Assembly: GCA_024400935.1 (NCBI GenBank) | Contig: JAKSLZ010000009.1 | Span: forward strand, 1-55,506 | From: Muribaculaceae bacterium | Lineage (GTDB): Bacteria; Bacteroidota; Bacteroidia; Bacteroidales; Muribaculaceae | Direction of reading: 5' to 3' | DNA: 55,506 nucleotides | Part shown: positions 8,168 through 16,355 of the stretch, one piece after another | Position numbering within the stretch: the stretch's first letter is position 1 | Layout: every line of letters begins with the position of its first letter | The notes under the pieces: model-generated | Database searches by the model: none | The model's input: the letters and a program-made list of their open reading frames with translations, nothing else | What the model was told of the DNA's origin: nothing | Translations under genes and position numbers: made by a program

Positions 8168-8511
8168 TAAAGGAAAGATACATAAGAGAATGGAATGAGT
8201 TCGTTCCATGGAAGGACATGCTGATGGTGGAGCAGGATTTGATTATCTGCCGTGCTTTGGTAAGCATCTTCAGCGATGACTTTTTGAGAGAGAATCTGGC
8301 ATTCCGTGGTGGCACAGCTCTGCATAAGTTGTTTCTCCAACCTCAACCTCGATACAGTGAGGACATCGATCTTGTGCAGATTAAGCCAGGACCCATCAAG
8401 CCTATAATGTTTCGTCTGGGAGAAGTACTTGAGTGGTTGCCCAACCGTACTACACAGCAAAAGAAACACAGCAACCGCCTGTGGGTTCACTCCGCAGTAC
8501 AGCGAACTTGA
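8164..8511 (+). pseudogene. AbiEii-type nucleotidyltransferase toxin, 3'-truncated
   Basis: The start overlaps the antitoxin stop. Residues 46-72 contain the AbiEii signature (AFRGGTALHKLF then RYSEDIDLVQI), that is the GG-T-x-L-x-K and S-x-D-x-D motifs of the nucleotidyltransferase active site. AbiEii proteins usually have around 290-300 residues. Here recognisable toxin sequence ends near residue 100, and the frame closes at 115 after running into a different gene. The later catalytic and C-terminal helical parts are missing, so the toxin should be inactive. The break lies about 8455-8480, where a glutathione peroxidase fragment begins in another frame. Confidence 0.85.
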
Positions 8512-8926
8512 GACACTCTATGAGACCTATGCCGACAGGGGTGTTGAGATTCTTGATTTCCCGTGCAACCAGTTCGGTGCACAGGCTCCCGGCACCGACG
8601 AGGAGATACAGCAGTTCTGCGTCCTCAACTTCAACACCAGGTTCCCGCGTTTCAAGAAGATTGACGTGAACGGTGACAACGAGCTGCCGCTATACACCTA
8701 TCTGAAGTCGCAAAAGGGATTTGAGGGATTTGATATGGAGCATCCTCTGGCTGCCCTCCTTGACGAGATGTTCCGTAAAGCCGACCCCGAATATGACAAG
8801 AAGCCCGATGTAAAATGGAACTTTACCAAGTTTCTTGTCAACAAAGAGGGAAAGGTTGTTGCACGCTTTGAACCCACGGCAACGATCGACATGCTGGCTC
8901 CTGCCATCGAGGCATTGCTGAAATGA
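8465..8926 (+). pseudogene. glutathione peroxidase, 5'-truncated
   Basis: From 8465 the frame reads NTATACGFTPQYSELE, the glutathione peroxidase active-site region with the peroxidatic cysteine, followed by FPCNQFGAQAPGTDEEI and the WNFTKFLVNKEGKVV block that carries the conserved tryptophan. The C-terminus is complete. The first 30-35 residues of the family (first strands and the segment leading to IVN) are absent. Only a TTG at 8429, inside foreign sequence, could start the frame; the first in-frame ATG is past the middle. The enzyme would normally reduce peroxides with thiols. This copy is probably dead, made by the same deletion that truncated the toxin. Confidence 0.85.
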
Positions 8927-8954
8927 CGCCAACACACAACTAAAACTACCACAC

Positions 8955-9218
8955 ATGAAATCAACATTCAAGAAGATAAAGCAATGGCTCAGCAGGTTGT
9001 CGTTCCGCACAGGAGTGATAGTGCTGTTGTGCTGCATACCCTGCTACATACTCTCATTTGCCCAGATGGCGCTACCCATCTCGGTAAAGATGAAAGGTGT
9101 GTTGTGGTTCATACTTTTCGGCATGGCAAAGACATTCCAGTATGGCGGAATCACCATCCTGGGCGTAGAGGGTGTAAAGAGATTTAAGCAAAAGTTCAAG
9201 AAACAAGAAAACAAATAA
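8955..9218 (+). CDS. small two-helix membrane protein, transporter-suffix-like
   Basis: The 87-residue protein has a basic N-terminus, two hydrophobic segments (about residues 17-39 and 47-70) and a basic tail ending GVEGVKRFKQKFKK. The pattern of FRTGVI, then proline-containing helix, then GxxxLGxExVKR resembles the short 'transporter suffix' proteins common in Bacteroidetes, whose function is not established. It begins 28 bases after the peroxidase remnant and is followed by another small gene 14 bases on, so the three were probably one transcript. Start ATG at 8955. Confidence 0.6.
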   Translation: MKSTFKKIKQWLSRLSFRTGVIVLLCCIPCYILSFAQMALPISVKMKGVLWFILFGMAKTFQYGGITILGVEGVKRFKQKFKKQENK

Positions 9219-9232
9219 CACAATAATATATT

Positions 9233-9418
9233 ATGGCAAACAAAACCTATCAATGCGAGAATTGCAAACTGCGTGCTAAGTATGACAACAACCCCAAGTC
9301 GCTGGCCGGTCGTTTCTGGCGCTGGCACATCAACTTCTGCCCCGGCTGGAAAGCATACTTCACATCGCTCGACGATGAAAATAAAGAGGCTTTGCGTGTC
9401 AAGTATAACTTCAGGTGA
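9233..9418 (+). CDS. small conserved cysteine protein, possible zinc site
   Basis: The 61-residue protein has an N-terminal CENC pair and a later cysteine in WHINFCPGWKAYFTSL, spaced as in small zinc-binding folds. It is basic and aromatic-rich, lacks a signal peptide and is probably cytosolic. Similar short proteins occur in Bacteroides, but I know of no assigned function. It lies 14 bases after the small membrane protein. Its stop codon is part of the left arm of the foldback element at 9413-9590, so insertion of that element may have defined its present 3' end. Confidence 0.6.
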   Translation: MANKTYQCENCKLRAKYDNNPKSLAGRFWRWHINFCPGWKAYFTSLDDENKEALRVKYNFR

Positions 9419-9590
9419 GTTCTATTAATTATGAGAAAAGATAAATTATTATTTCGGTCGCTTTTGAGCCTGTTTTGGTATCTTTTTGACATTCAGTCGG
9501 TCATGAAGCCCGCTTCACTCCCTCTTCATGTCAAAAATCTACTCAAAACACCTCTCAAAATCGCCTCGACATAATTAATAGAACCCACCT
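9413..9590. mobile_element. 178-bp foldback (MITE-like) element
   Basis: The left end (9413-9433) and the reverse complement of the right end (9570-9590) match at 20 of 21 positions. The interior also folds back: TTTTGACAT near 9485 matches ATGTCAAAA near 9530, and weaker pairing lies between. There is no coding capacity. No clear target duplication is visible. It lies between convergent genes and its left arm contains the stop codon of the 61-residue protein. Being non-coding with terminal inverted repeats, it could be a MITE or a large bidirectional terminator. Confidence 0.65.
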
Positions 9591-9633
9591 TCAAGAAATA
9601 CTGACTCCCCTCGCTACAATAGCCTTATTAGTG

Positions 9634-10482
9634 TTACTTCAGTTCTATTTCGCCCTCAAAGGCAGTGGTGGCGGGGCCGGTCATGTAGACATGGTTGTCG
9701 TCCTCGCGCCACTCAATTGAGAGTGTGCCACCGTCCATCACTATGTCGCTGTGTCTAGATGCCCTGCCGGTGTGACATGCCGCCACTGCCGTTGCACACG
9801 CTCCGGTGCCGCATGCCAGCGTGATGCCCGAGCCGCGCTCCCACACCCGCATCCTGATGCTACCGTCGTCCATCACCTGGGCAAACTCAATGTTGCAGCG
9901 CTGTGGAAACAATGCGTTATGCTCCAATGCAGCGCCATACCGGGCAACGTCAAGATGCTCCACGTCGTCAACGAAGCACACAAAATGAGGGTTGCCGGTT
10001 GACACAAACGTACCCTTGAAAGTGCGGTCCAGCACCTCAAGCGCCAGGTCGGTTGCTGTGCCGTCACTGGTAGCACACTGCTCACAGCAAGCCAGCACAG
10101 GCTCCTGCATATCGACGGTCACGCTCGTCACTTCGCCGGCTTCATCCAGGTCCATAGCGAGCACCTTTATGCCCGAGGGAGTCTCAAGCCTAATGGGATT
10201 AGCGGCAGTGAGATGCTTGTCGTGCAGATACTTGGCGATGCATCGGCATGCGTTGCCGCACATCATCGCCTCAGAGCCGTCATTGTTGAAGATGCGCATC
10301 GAGAAGTGTGCCTCAGGCATCGACGCGCGGCCTATGAGCACAAGGCCGTCGCTGCCCACGGCAAAGTGCGCACGACTCCACTCCACTGCCGCAGCCGCGG
10401 GGTCCTCTATATTATAGTCCATGGTGTTGACATAGATGTAGTCGTTGCCGGCACCATGCATCTTAGTAAACTTAACTTTCAT
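9634..10482 (-). CDS. dapF: diaminopimelate epimerase
   Basis: The enzyme converts LL- to meso-diaminopimelate for lysine and peptidoglycan synthesis. The 282 residues include both catalytic cysteines: Cys75 in NNDGSEAMMCGNACRC and Cys224 in LACGTGACATA. The conserved start MHGAGNDYIY and GNPHFVCFV are also present. Length is normal and the ATG at 10482 fits the family N-terminus. It is the last of three minus-strand genes (HAD phosphatase, esterase, dapF) spaced 21 and 62 bases apart. The neighbours are not lysine genes, so any shared transcription appears positional. Confidence 0.95.
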   Translation of the reverse strand: MKVKFTKMHGAGNDYIYVNTMDYNIEDPAAAAVEWSRAHFAVGSDGLVLIGRASMPEAHFSMRIFNNDGSEAMMCGNACRCIAKYLHDKHLTAANPIRLETPSGIKVLAMDLDEAGEVTSVTVDMQEPVLACCEQCATSDGTATDLALEVLDRTFKGTFVSTGNPHFVCFVDDVEHLDVARYGAALEHNALFPQRCNIEFAQVMDDGSIRMRVWERGSGITLACGTGACATAVAACHTGRASRHSDIVMDGGTLSIEWREDDNHVYMTGPATTAFEGEIELK

Positions 10483-10544
10483 GTTATCAATCTTTTCAGC
10501 GGTGCAGCATCGTCCACTGCTGCCCCACTCTATCTGTCATCTGG

Positions 10545-11711
<1,167 letters not shown>

Positions 11712-12347
11712 TTAATATTCCTTTTTCAATGCTTCGCGCAACATCTCTCGCCAGTCTTCACCATTGCCGGGCTGCAGGGTGTGTATGCCCAGAGCCGCAG
11801 CGGCCTCCACGTTGTGGGGGCTGTCGTCAATGAAGATGGTCTCCTCGGGCTTGGCATTCTCGCCCTCCAGCATCATCTCAAAGATGCGAGCATCGGGCTT
11901 CATCACCTTGCACTCATAGCTCAGATAGAGATGGTCAAAGTAGTGGTCAACGGGATTGCCGTTACCGTCAAAGTCGTTGCTGCGTGCCCACTGCATCATG
12001 TAGGGGTTAGTGTTAGACAGCAGGCTCACGCGGTAGCCCTGCTTGCGCAGGTCCTGGATTTCGTCCAGGATGTACTGGTGCATGCACTTGTAATATCCCG
12101 TCCAGCCATAGTAGCAGTCGTCGAGGGTCATCTCCTTGCCTGCCAGCTTGCTCAGCTCGCGACGAAAATCCTCGGCGGTAATCTGACCGCTCTCAAGCTG
12201 GCCGAAGATACCCACCTGGGTGAATGCATCAAGGTAAGACTTGGCATCGGCAAAGCCCACCTCGTTGAAATGCTCGATGGCGCGGTTCTTGTCTATCTCA
12301 AAGACGATGCCACCAAGGTCAAATACAATATTTTTGATTTTGCTCAT
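11712..12347 (-). CDS. HAD-superfamily phosphatase (subfamily IA, YihX-like)
   Basis: The 211-residue cytosolic protein has HAD motif I in VFDLGGIVFEID (nucleophile Asp10), motif II around SLLSNTNPY, the motif III lysine in VMKPDARIFEMML and motif IV FIDDSPHNVEAA, with an alpha-helical cap between I and II. This fits small sugar-phosphate or nucleotide phosphatases such as YihX; the substrate cannot be told. It is the first gene of a minus-strand cluster, with a promoter box at 12375-12382. Confidence 0.85.
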   Translation of the reverse strand: MSKIKNIVFDLGGIVFEIDKNRAIEHFNEVGFADAKSYLDAFTQVGIFGQLESGQITAEDFRRELSKLAGKEMTLDDCYYGWTGYYKCMHQYILDEIQDLRKQGYRVSLLSNTNPYMMQWARSNDFDGNGNPVDHYFDHLYLSYECKVMKPDARIFEMMLEGENAKPEETIFIDDSPHNVEAAAALGIHTLQPGNGEDWREMLREALKKEY

Positions 12348-12374
12348 GATTCATTTATTTAACTATTGCAGGTG

Positions 12375-12382
12375 CAAAGTTA
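12375..12382 (-). promoter_or_regulatory. -7 promoter box (TAACTTTG, minus strand)
   Basis: This full TAnnTTTG match on the minus strand lies 27 bases before the HAD phosphatase ATG and should drive the HAD - esterase - dapF cluster. Confidence 0.7.
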
Positions 12383-12425
12383 ATGAATTTTTGGCACAGT
12401 ATTTGCATATATACTTAAAAACAAC

Positions 12426-12433
12426 TATTTTTG
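12426..12433 (+). promoter_or_regulatory. -7 promoter box (TATTTTTG)
   Basis: This TAnnTTTG match is 24 bases before the ATG of the 61-residue gene at 12458. It is T-rich, so chance occurrence is more likely than for the other boxes. Confidence 0.5.
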
Positions 12434-12457
12434 TAACAGCTAAAACAAACACAAGTT

Positions 12458-12643
12458 ATGGGACTGTTTTATACTAAGAAAAAAGAAGAAGACAAGAATG
12501 CCATCGACTTCATGGAAGTGAGGGATGCCCAGCAGGCAACCCAGGCCATCACTACAGGACAAGTGGTGTCGCCCCTACCCTATGACGTAGAGAAAAAGCG
12601 CCACATCGACCGCCAGGTCGAGGTTGAACAACGTCCCAAGTAA
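12458..12643 (+). CDS. small charged protein, unknown function
   Basis: The 61-residue product is strongly charged (KKKEEDK near the start, many Glu, Lys and Gln) with no signal peptide, membrane segment or cysteine. No family was recognised. Support for a real gene comes from the promoter box 24 bases upstream, a GC-balanced codon pattern, and a strong hairpin terminator 30 bases after the stop. It is transcribed divergently from the HAD phosphatase gene. Confidence 0.55.
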   Translation: MGLFYTKKKEEDKNAIDFMEVRDAQQATQAITTGQVVSPLPYDVEKKRHIDRQVEVEQRPK

Positions 12644-12671
12644 TGTTTTTGGGGTACAGAATAAAAAACAC

Positions 12672-12703
12672 AGGAGGGCTCATCGCTTGATGAAGACCCT
12701 CCT
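12672..12703. terminator. bidirectional terminator
   Basis: AGGAGGG (12672-12678) pairs with CCCTCCT (12697-12703), and inner TCATC/GATGA extends the stem. On the minus strand a T6 run follows, serving the ptb-buk operon. On the plus strand CGTTTTG follows, serving the 61-residue gene. Confidence 0.75.
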
Positions 12704-12771
12704 CGTTTTGTAATAGTACTATCAATATTATTTCAGTTCAGTAGGTTATCTACTTGTAAAAGAAACAAATG

Positions 12772-13833
12772 TCATTCATAGACTTTGGGGATTGTCTTGC
12801 CCTTGAGCACTGAGATGGCGTTTTGGGCAAGTGCCAGCAGCTCGTCTTCGCCGGGATAGACGTGGGTGGGCGCCAACCATGACACACGCTCCATGATGCG
12901 CTCGATGAGGAACTCCCAGCGCGCCATGCCGCCTGTGAGGATGATGGCGTCAATCTTACCCTTGAGTACAGCAGCCTGTGCCACAATGTTTTTAGCAATG
13001 TGATAGGCCATCGCCTCCACATAGAATCGCGCCGTCTCGTCACCGTTAGTTATGCGTTTGTCCACCTCGAGCATGTCGTTAGTGCCCAGCAGCGCCGTGA
13101 GTCCGGCTTGACCCGCGATGCGCTTGAGCAGCTCATCCTCAGTAAACTTGCCGCTGTAGCACAGCCTGATGAGGTCTACTGCCGGCAGCGAACCGGCACG
13201 CTCGGGCGAGAAGGGTCCCTCGCCGTCGAGTGCATTGTTCACGTCTACTGCCTTGCCGTGGTCGTGAGCAGCAATAGAGATGCCTCCGCCCAGGTGGCAC
13301 ATGATGAGGTTGAGTGCCTCGTAAGTGGTGTGGTGCTCACGGGCATAACGGCGTGCCATGGCGCGCTGGTTGAGAGCGTGCCAAATGCATATGCGCTTCA
13401 TCAGCGGTGAGCCGCACACGCGGGCATAGTCGTTGAGCTCATCGGTCACACCGGGATCGGCAATGAAGCTGCGGCAGCCTGGTATCTCGCTGGCTATCTC
13501 ATGGGCAATGAGGCAGCCCAGGTCGCAGGCATGCTGATGGTCGGCCTTGCGGGCATCGTCCATCATTTTTTCGTTTACTTCATACACACCGCCGCTCAGC
13601 GGTTTGGTGAGTCCGCCGCGGCCTATCACCGCGTCAAACTTGAAGGGTATGTCGTTGTTCTTAATCTCGTCGAGAACAAGTTGCTTGCGAAACTCAAACT
13701 GGTCAGTAGCCTTAGTGAAACCGGCAAGATCCTGAGCATTGTGCTTGATGCTCTTGACCAAAATGGGAGTATAATAGTCGTAGACTGCAATCTTAGTGGA
13801 TGTTGAGCCTGGATTAATGACAAGGATTAGCAT
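12772..13833 (-). CDS. buk: butyrate kinase
   Basis: The 353-residue enzyme of the acetokinase family interconverts butyryl phosphate plus ADP and butyrate plus ATP. Visible family features are the N-terminal INPGSTSTKIAVY phosphate-binding loop, 'VIGRGGLTKPLSGG', 'HLGGGISIAAH', DGEGPFSPERAG and 'ILTGGMA'. Its partner ptb lies upstream on the same strand, separated by a 108-base gap filled with octamer repeats. The pair would make ATP while releasing butyrate or a related branched acid, or work in reverse to activate fatty acids. Which acyl group is used cannot be read from sequence. Confidence 0.93.
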   Translation of the reverse strand: MLILVINPGSTSTKIAVYDYYTPILVKSIKHNAQDLAGFTKATDQFEFRKQLVLDEIKNNDIPFKFDAVIGRGGLTKPLSGGVYEVNEKMMDDARKADHQHACDLGCLIAHEIASEIPGCRSFIADPGVTDELNDYARVCGSPLMKRICIWHALNQRAMARRYAREHHTTYEALNLIMCHLGGGISIAAHDHGKAVDVNNALDGEGPFSPERAGSLPAVDLIRLCYSGKFTEDELLKRIAGQAGLTALLGTNDMLEVDKRITNGDETARFYVEAMAYHIAKNIVAQAAVLKGKIDAIILTGGMARWEFLIERIMERVSWLAPTHVYPGEDELLALAQNAISVLKGKTIPKVYE

Positions 13834-13840
13834 GGGGTTG

Positions 13841-13920
13841 TAAAAGTTTAAAAGTTTAAAAGTTTAAGGGGTTAATGGGTTAATGGGTTAATGGGTTAAT
13901 GGGTTAAAAGTTTAACCGTT
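13841..13920. repeat. octamer array, ten units between ptb and buk
   Basis: There are ten in-phase 8-bp units: TAAAAGTT three times, TAAGGGGT, TAATGGGT four times, TAAAAGTT and TAACCGTT. A degenerate TAAAAGGGGTTAAGGG follows. The block fills the ptb-buk spacer. Slippage here would change the distance between the two genes of the operon. Confidence 0.9.
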
Positions 13921-13941
13921 TAAAAGGGGTTAAGGGTATAG

Positions 13942-14850
13942 TTATGCACACACGGCGGCCACGGCCAGGCTGTAATACTTGGACTGGGTGCTGTCGCTGC
14001 GCGACGATACCACCACGGGAGCCGCAGGTCCTTGCAGGATGCCGGCAGTTTGTGCCCCTGCAAACAGTGTGATGGTCTTGTAGAACGAGTTGCCAGCCTC
14101 GATATCGGGGAAGATGATTGCATCGGCACGGCCCTCGATGGGCGAATCGATGCCCTTGGTGCGCATGCTCTCGAGGCAGCACGAAGTCTTCACGTCAAGC
14201 GGTCCGTCCACTATACATGAACCGAAGGCTCCGTCTCGTGCCATCGCTGCTATATCCTTGTATCCGGCAGTGAACGGGAAATGCTTCTCGTTGACTTTCT
14301 CGCTGCAATGGATGAGCGACACGCGCGGCTCCTCATTGCCCAACTTGTGGCACATACCCACCACATATTCTACCTGTTTAATGCGCTGCTCGTGGGTGGG
14401 ATAAGGTATCACCGCCGCATCGCTGAACAGCAGCAGGCGCTCATAGGTGGGGATTTGGGCAACAGTGACATGGGTGAGGATGTTGCCCTTGGGCAATATC
14501 CCGGTCTCTTTGTTCAACACGGCGCGCAACAGGTTGTCGGTGTTGATGAGACCTTTCATGAGCACATCGGCCTTGCCCTCACGCACCAGAGACACAGCAA
14601 TTGCTGCAGCCTCGTCGGGCGACGAAGCAGGCACCAGGGTGATGTGATCAGAGTGCGGATGCAAAAACTGCTGGTGCTGCAACACCTCGTTGCAACCCAC
14701 AAATATCGCATCAATGAAACCGTCGGCCAGTGCTTGGGCCACGGCATGCTGAGTGGAATCATCGGCCGCCCACACTACGGCAACTTTTTTTCTCATACCT
14801 ACACTGGCAAGATTTTCTATCAACTCGCCAAAGGTGGCTATATATTTCAT
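13942..14850 (-). CDS. ptb: phosphate butyryltransferase
   Basis: The enzyme belongs to the phosphate acetyl/butyryltransferase family and interconverts butyryl-CoA plus phosphate and butyryl phosphate plus CoA, feeding buk. Family features include 'EGKADVLMKGLINTDNLLRA', 'THVTVAQIPTYERLLLFSDA' and 'ADAIIFPDIEAGNSFYK'. The start is set at 14850 (MKYIATF) because a promoter box at 14887-14894 overlaps the upstream in-frame ATG at 14889. This gives 302 residues, the usual family length. Confidence 0.92.
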   Translation of the reverse strand: MKYIATFGELIENLASVGMRKKVAVVWAADDSTQHAVAQALADGFIDAIFVGCNEVLQHQQFLHPHSDHITLVPASSPDEAAAIAVSLVREGKADVLMKGLINTDNLLRAVLNKETGILPKGNILTHVTVAQIPTYERLLLFSDAAVIPYPTHEQRIKQVEYVVGMCHKLGNEEPRVSLIHCSEKVNEKHFPFTAGYKDIAAMARDGAFGSCIVDGPLDVKTSCCLESMRTKGIDSPIEGRADAIIFPDIEAGNSFYKTITLFAGAQTAGILQGPAAPVVVSSRSDSTQSKYYSLAVAAVCA

Positions 14851-14886
14851 ATTATAAGGCTTAAAAGGTATATTAGTTCTATGATG

Positions 14887-14894
14887 CAAAGATA
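14887..14894 (-). promoter_or_regulatory. -7 promoter box of ptb-buk (TATCTTTG, minus strand)
   Basis: This full consensus match on the minus strand lies 36 bases before the ATG at 14850. It decides the ptb start codon. Confidence 0.8.
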
Positions 14895-14973
14895 GTTTAA
14901 ATTTTACACATGTGCAATACCATAATTGTGAATTTTTATTGTGTAATTATGCTGTTCATTTCAAAAAAAAATG

Positions 14974-14981
14974 TAACTTTG
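14974..14981 (+). promoter_or_regulatory. -7 promoter box (TAACTTTG)
   Basis: This full consensus match is 32 bases before the ATG at 15014. The 5' leader contains one unit of the TAAAAGTT octamer. Confidence 0.8.
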
Positions 14982-15013
14982 CAGTGTTTACTAAAAATTT
15001 AAAAGTTTAACTC

Positions 15014-15649
15014 ATGAAGAAATTACTATCAATAGCATTAGCGCTGGCTGCAATGTCAGTTTCAGCACAAAACGCTGGCTTGAAAACCGAAGGAAAATCT
15101 GCTAAAGACATCGTCCCCGCAAGCTGGGAAAATGTTCATAGCGTAGTTAAAGACATCAACAAAGACGGCATCAAGGACCTGGTGGTGCTTGCCATGCCCA
15201 CAAATGCTGACAAAATGCTTAAGCGCGAGGACGGATTTGTTATCAACATGAACGAACCCGTGGTTGCTGTTTATCTGGGTAAGAAAGGCGGCGGATACAA
15301 ATTGCTGCGCAAAGCCACTAACGTGATTCCGGCACAGGACGAATTTTTCTTTATCGAGAACAGTAACATCACCGTGAACTCTAAGGGCGTTATCACAGTA
15401 TCTTACAGCACTTTCAGCTCAGCGGGCAGTTACACAAACAACACTCGCAAGCTGCAGTATCGCTACCAGAACGGCGACGTCTACCTGATCGGTGTTGAGG
15501 ATTCAGGACTCAACCGTGCTACACAAGCTACAACGGTAGAAAGCACCAACTTCCTCACCGGTAAGAAGAAAGTAAAGGACGGTGGCAAAGAACGCTGGGA
15601 AAAAGTGGGCAAGAAACCGCTGCTCAAGCTGGGCGAAGAATTGGAATAA
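15014..15649 (+). CDS. secreted protein with a DxNxDGxxD calcium-like motif
   Basis: The 211-residue protein has a signal peptide (residues 1-18, ending VSAQN). Its mature part contains 'KDINKDGIKDLVVL', the Asp-rich calcium-binding loop found in FG-GAP/VCBS-type repeats, then mostly beta-prone sequence and a lysine-rich tail. It is predicted to be periplasmic or outer-membrane associated. Similar secreted proteins of unknown role occur in Bacteroidales. It is monocistronic, with its own promoter and a very strong terminator 52 bases after the stop. Confidence 0.75.
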   Translation: MKKLLSIALALAAMSVSAQNAGLKTEGKSAKDIVPASWENVHSVVKDINKDGIKDLVVLAMPTNADKMLKREDGFVINMNEPVVAVYLGKKGGGYKLLRKATNVIPAQDEFFFIENSNITVNSKGVITVSYSTFSSAGSYTNNTRKLQYRYQNGDVYLIGVEDSGLNRATQATTVESTNFLTGKKKVKDGGKERWEKVGKKPLLKLGEELE

Positions 15650-15700
15650 TCCCATTATAATAAGGCAGGTTCTTTAAACCCACCCATACAAGAAACAAAA

Positions 15701-15742
15701 CAGGCTCGCACAACACCATTTGTTGCCGCGAGCCTGTTTTTT
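15701..15742 (+). terminator. rho-independent terminator
   Basis: CAGGCTCGC (15701-15709) pairs with GCGAGCCTG (15728-15736), and inner CAACA pairs with TGTTG. A run of six T follows. It ends the transcript of the secreted-protein gene. Confidence 0.9.
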
Positions 15743-15962
15743 ATCTGCGTCATCGTGCAAAAAGGCATCAACGGATTTTCCTCTAGATGGCGTTTTATAG
15801 TGCACGTATATAGGATCAGCGGATTTTTCTGGTTGGTAATTAACGACGACAAAGTCGTCACATTGCATCGTAACCGATTCGGAACAAAGGTGTATATAGC
15901 TACCGACCTCGAAGGGGTCGCACAATATACGAAACTTATCCCATGCCTTTAGTTATGGTATA

Positions 15963-16158
15963 GATAATTAAAAGGAAAATGTCATAGTAGATAACACTCA
16001 GTTAGATACTGAGTGTGCGCCATGGCATGGGATGCCGTCTCGAAGCGTGCTTCGGCCTGCATCCCATGCCATGACCCACATTGTGCTTAACCACAACTGT
16101 CATCCACTATGACGAAAATGCGGCTACGCCTAATAAAATACAAAAAATCTTGAATCTG
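15963..16158 (-). repeat. family B structured element, copy 1 (reverse orientation)
   Basis: This is the reverse complement, with differences, of 51720-51919 and 52043-52240. It carries the outer stem CATAGT...ACTATG, the CTCAGT/ACTGAG hairpin and the long CCATGGCATGGG/CCCATGCCATG stem. The flank at 15831-15960 is the reverse complement of the linker at 51920-52030, so hairpin unit and linker travel together. Together these occupy most of the 706-base gap between 15650 and 16355. No gene is seen there. Confidence 0.85.
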
Positions 16159-16318
16159 GGATTTTCCTCTAAGTGTTTTATAATGCGCGTATATATGGAG
16201 GGGGGCACTACGATGTAACTTTACTGCAATACTCCTTTTTTTGCATAATCCCCGCGCGGATCTTATGGATAAATCATATGATTATTTATTTTTCCAGATT
16301 AAAATCGGCGATCTCTGC

Positions 16319-16345
16319 GCGCGAGATAATCCCCATTGGTGTATA
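16319..16345. repeat. 27-bp direct repeat, left copy
   Basis: These 27 bases beginning GCGCGAGATAATCCCC recur exactly at 17286-17312. The copy ends 10 bases from the stop codon of the minus-strand membrane-protein gene. Confidence 0.85.
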
Positions 16346-16355
16346 TTTTTGTGTG

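Noticed and set aside
13841-13920. CRISPR array
   Set aside because: Units are 8 bp and contiguous, with no spacers and no cas genes in the window.
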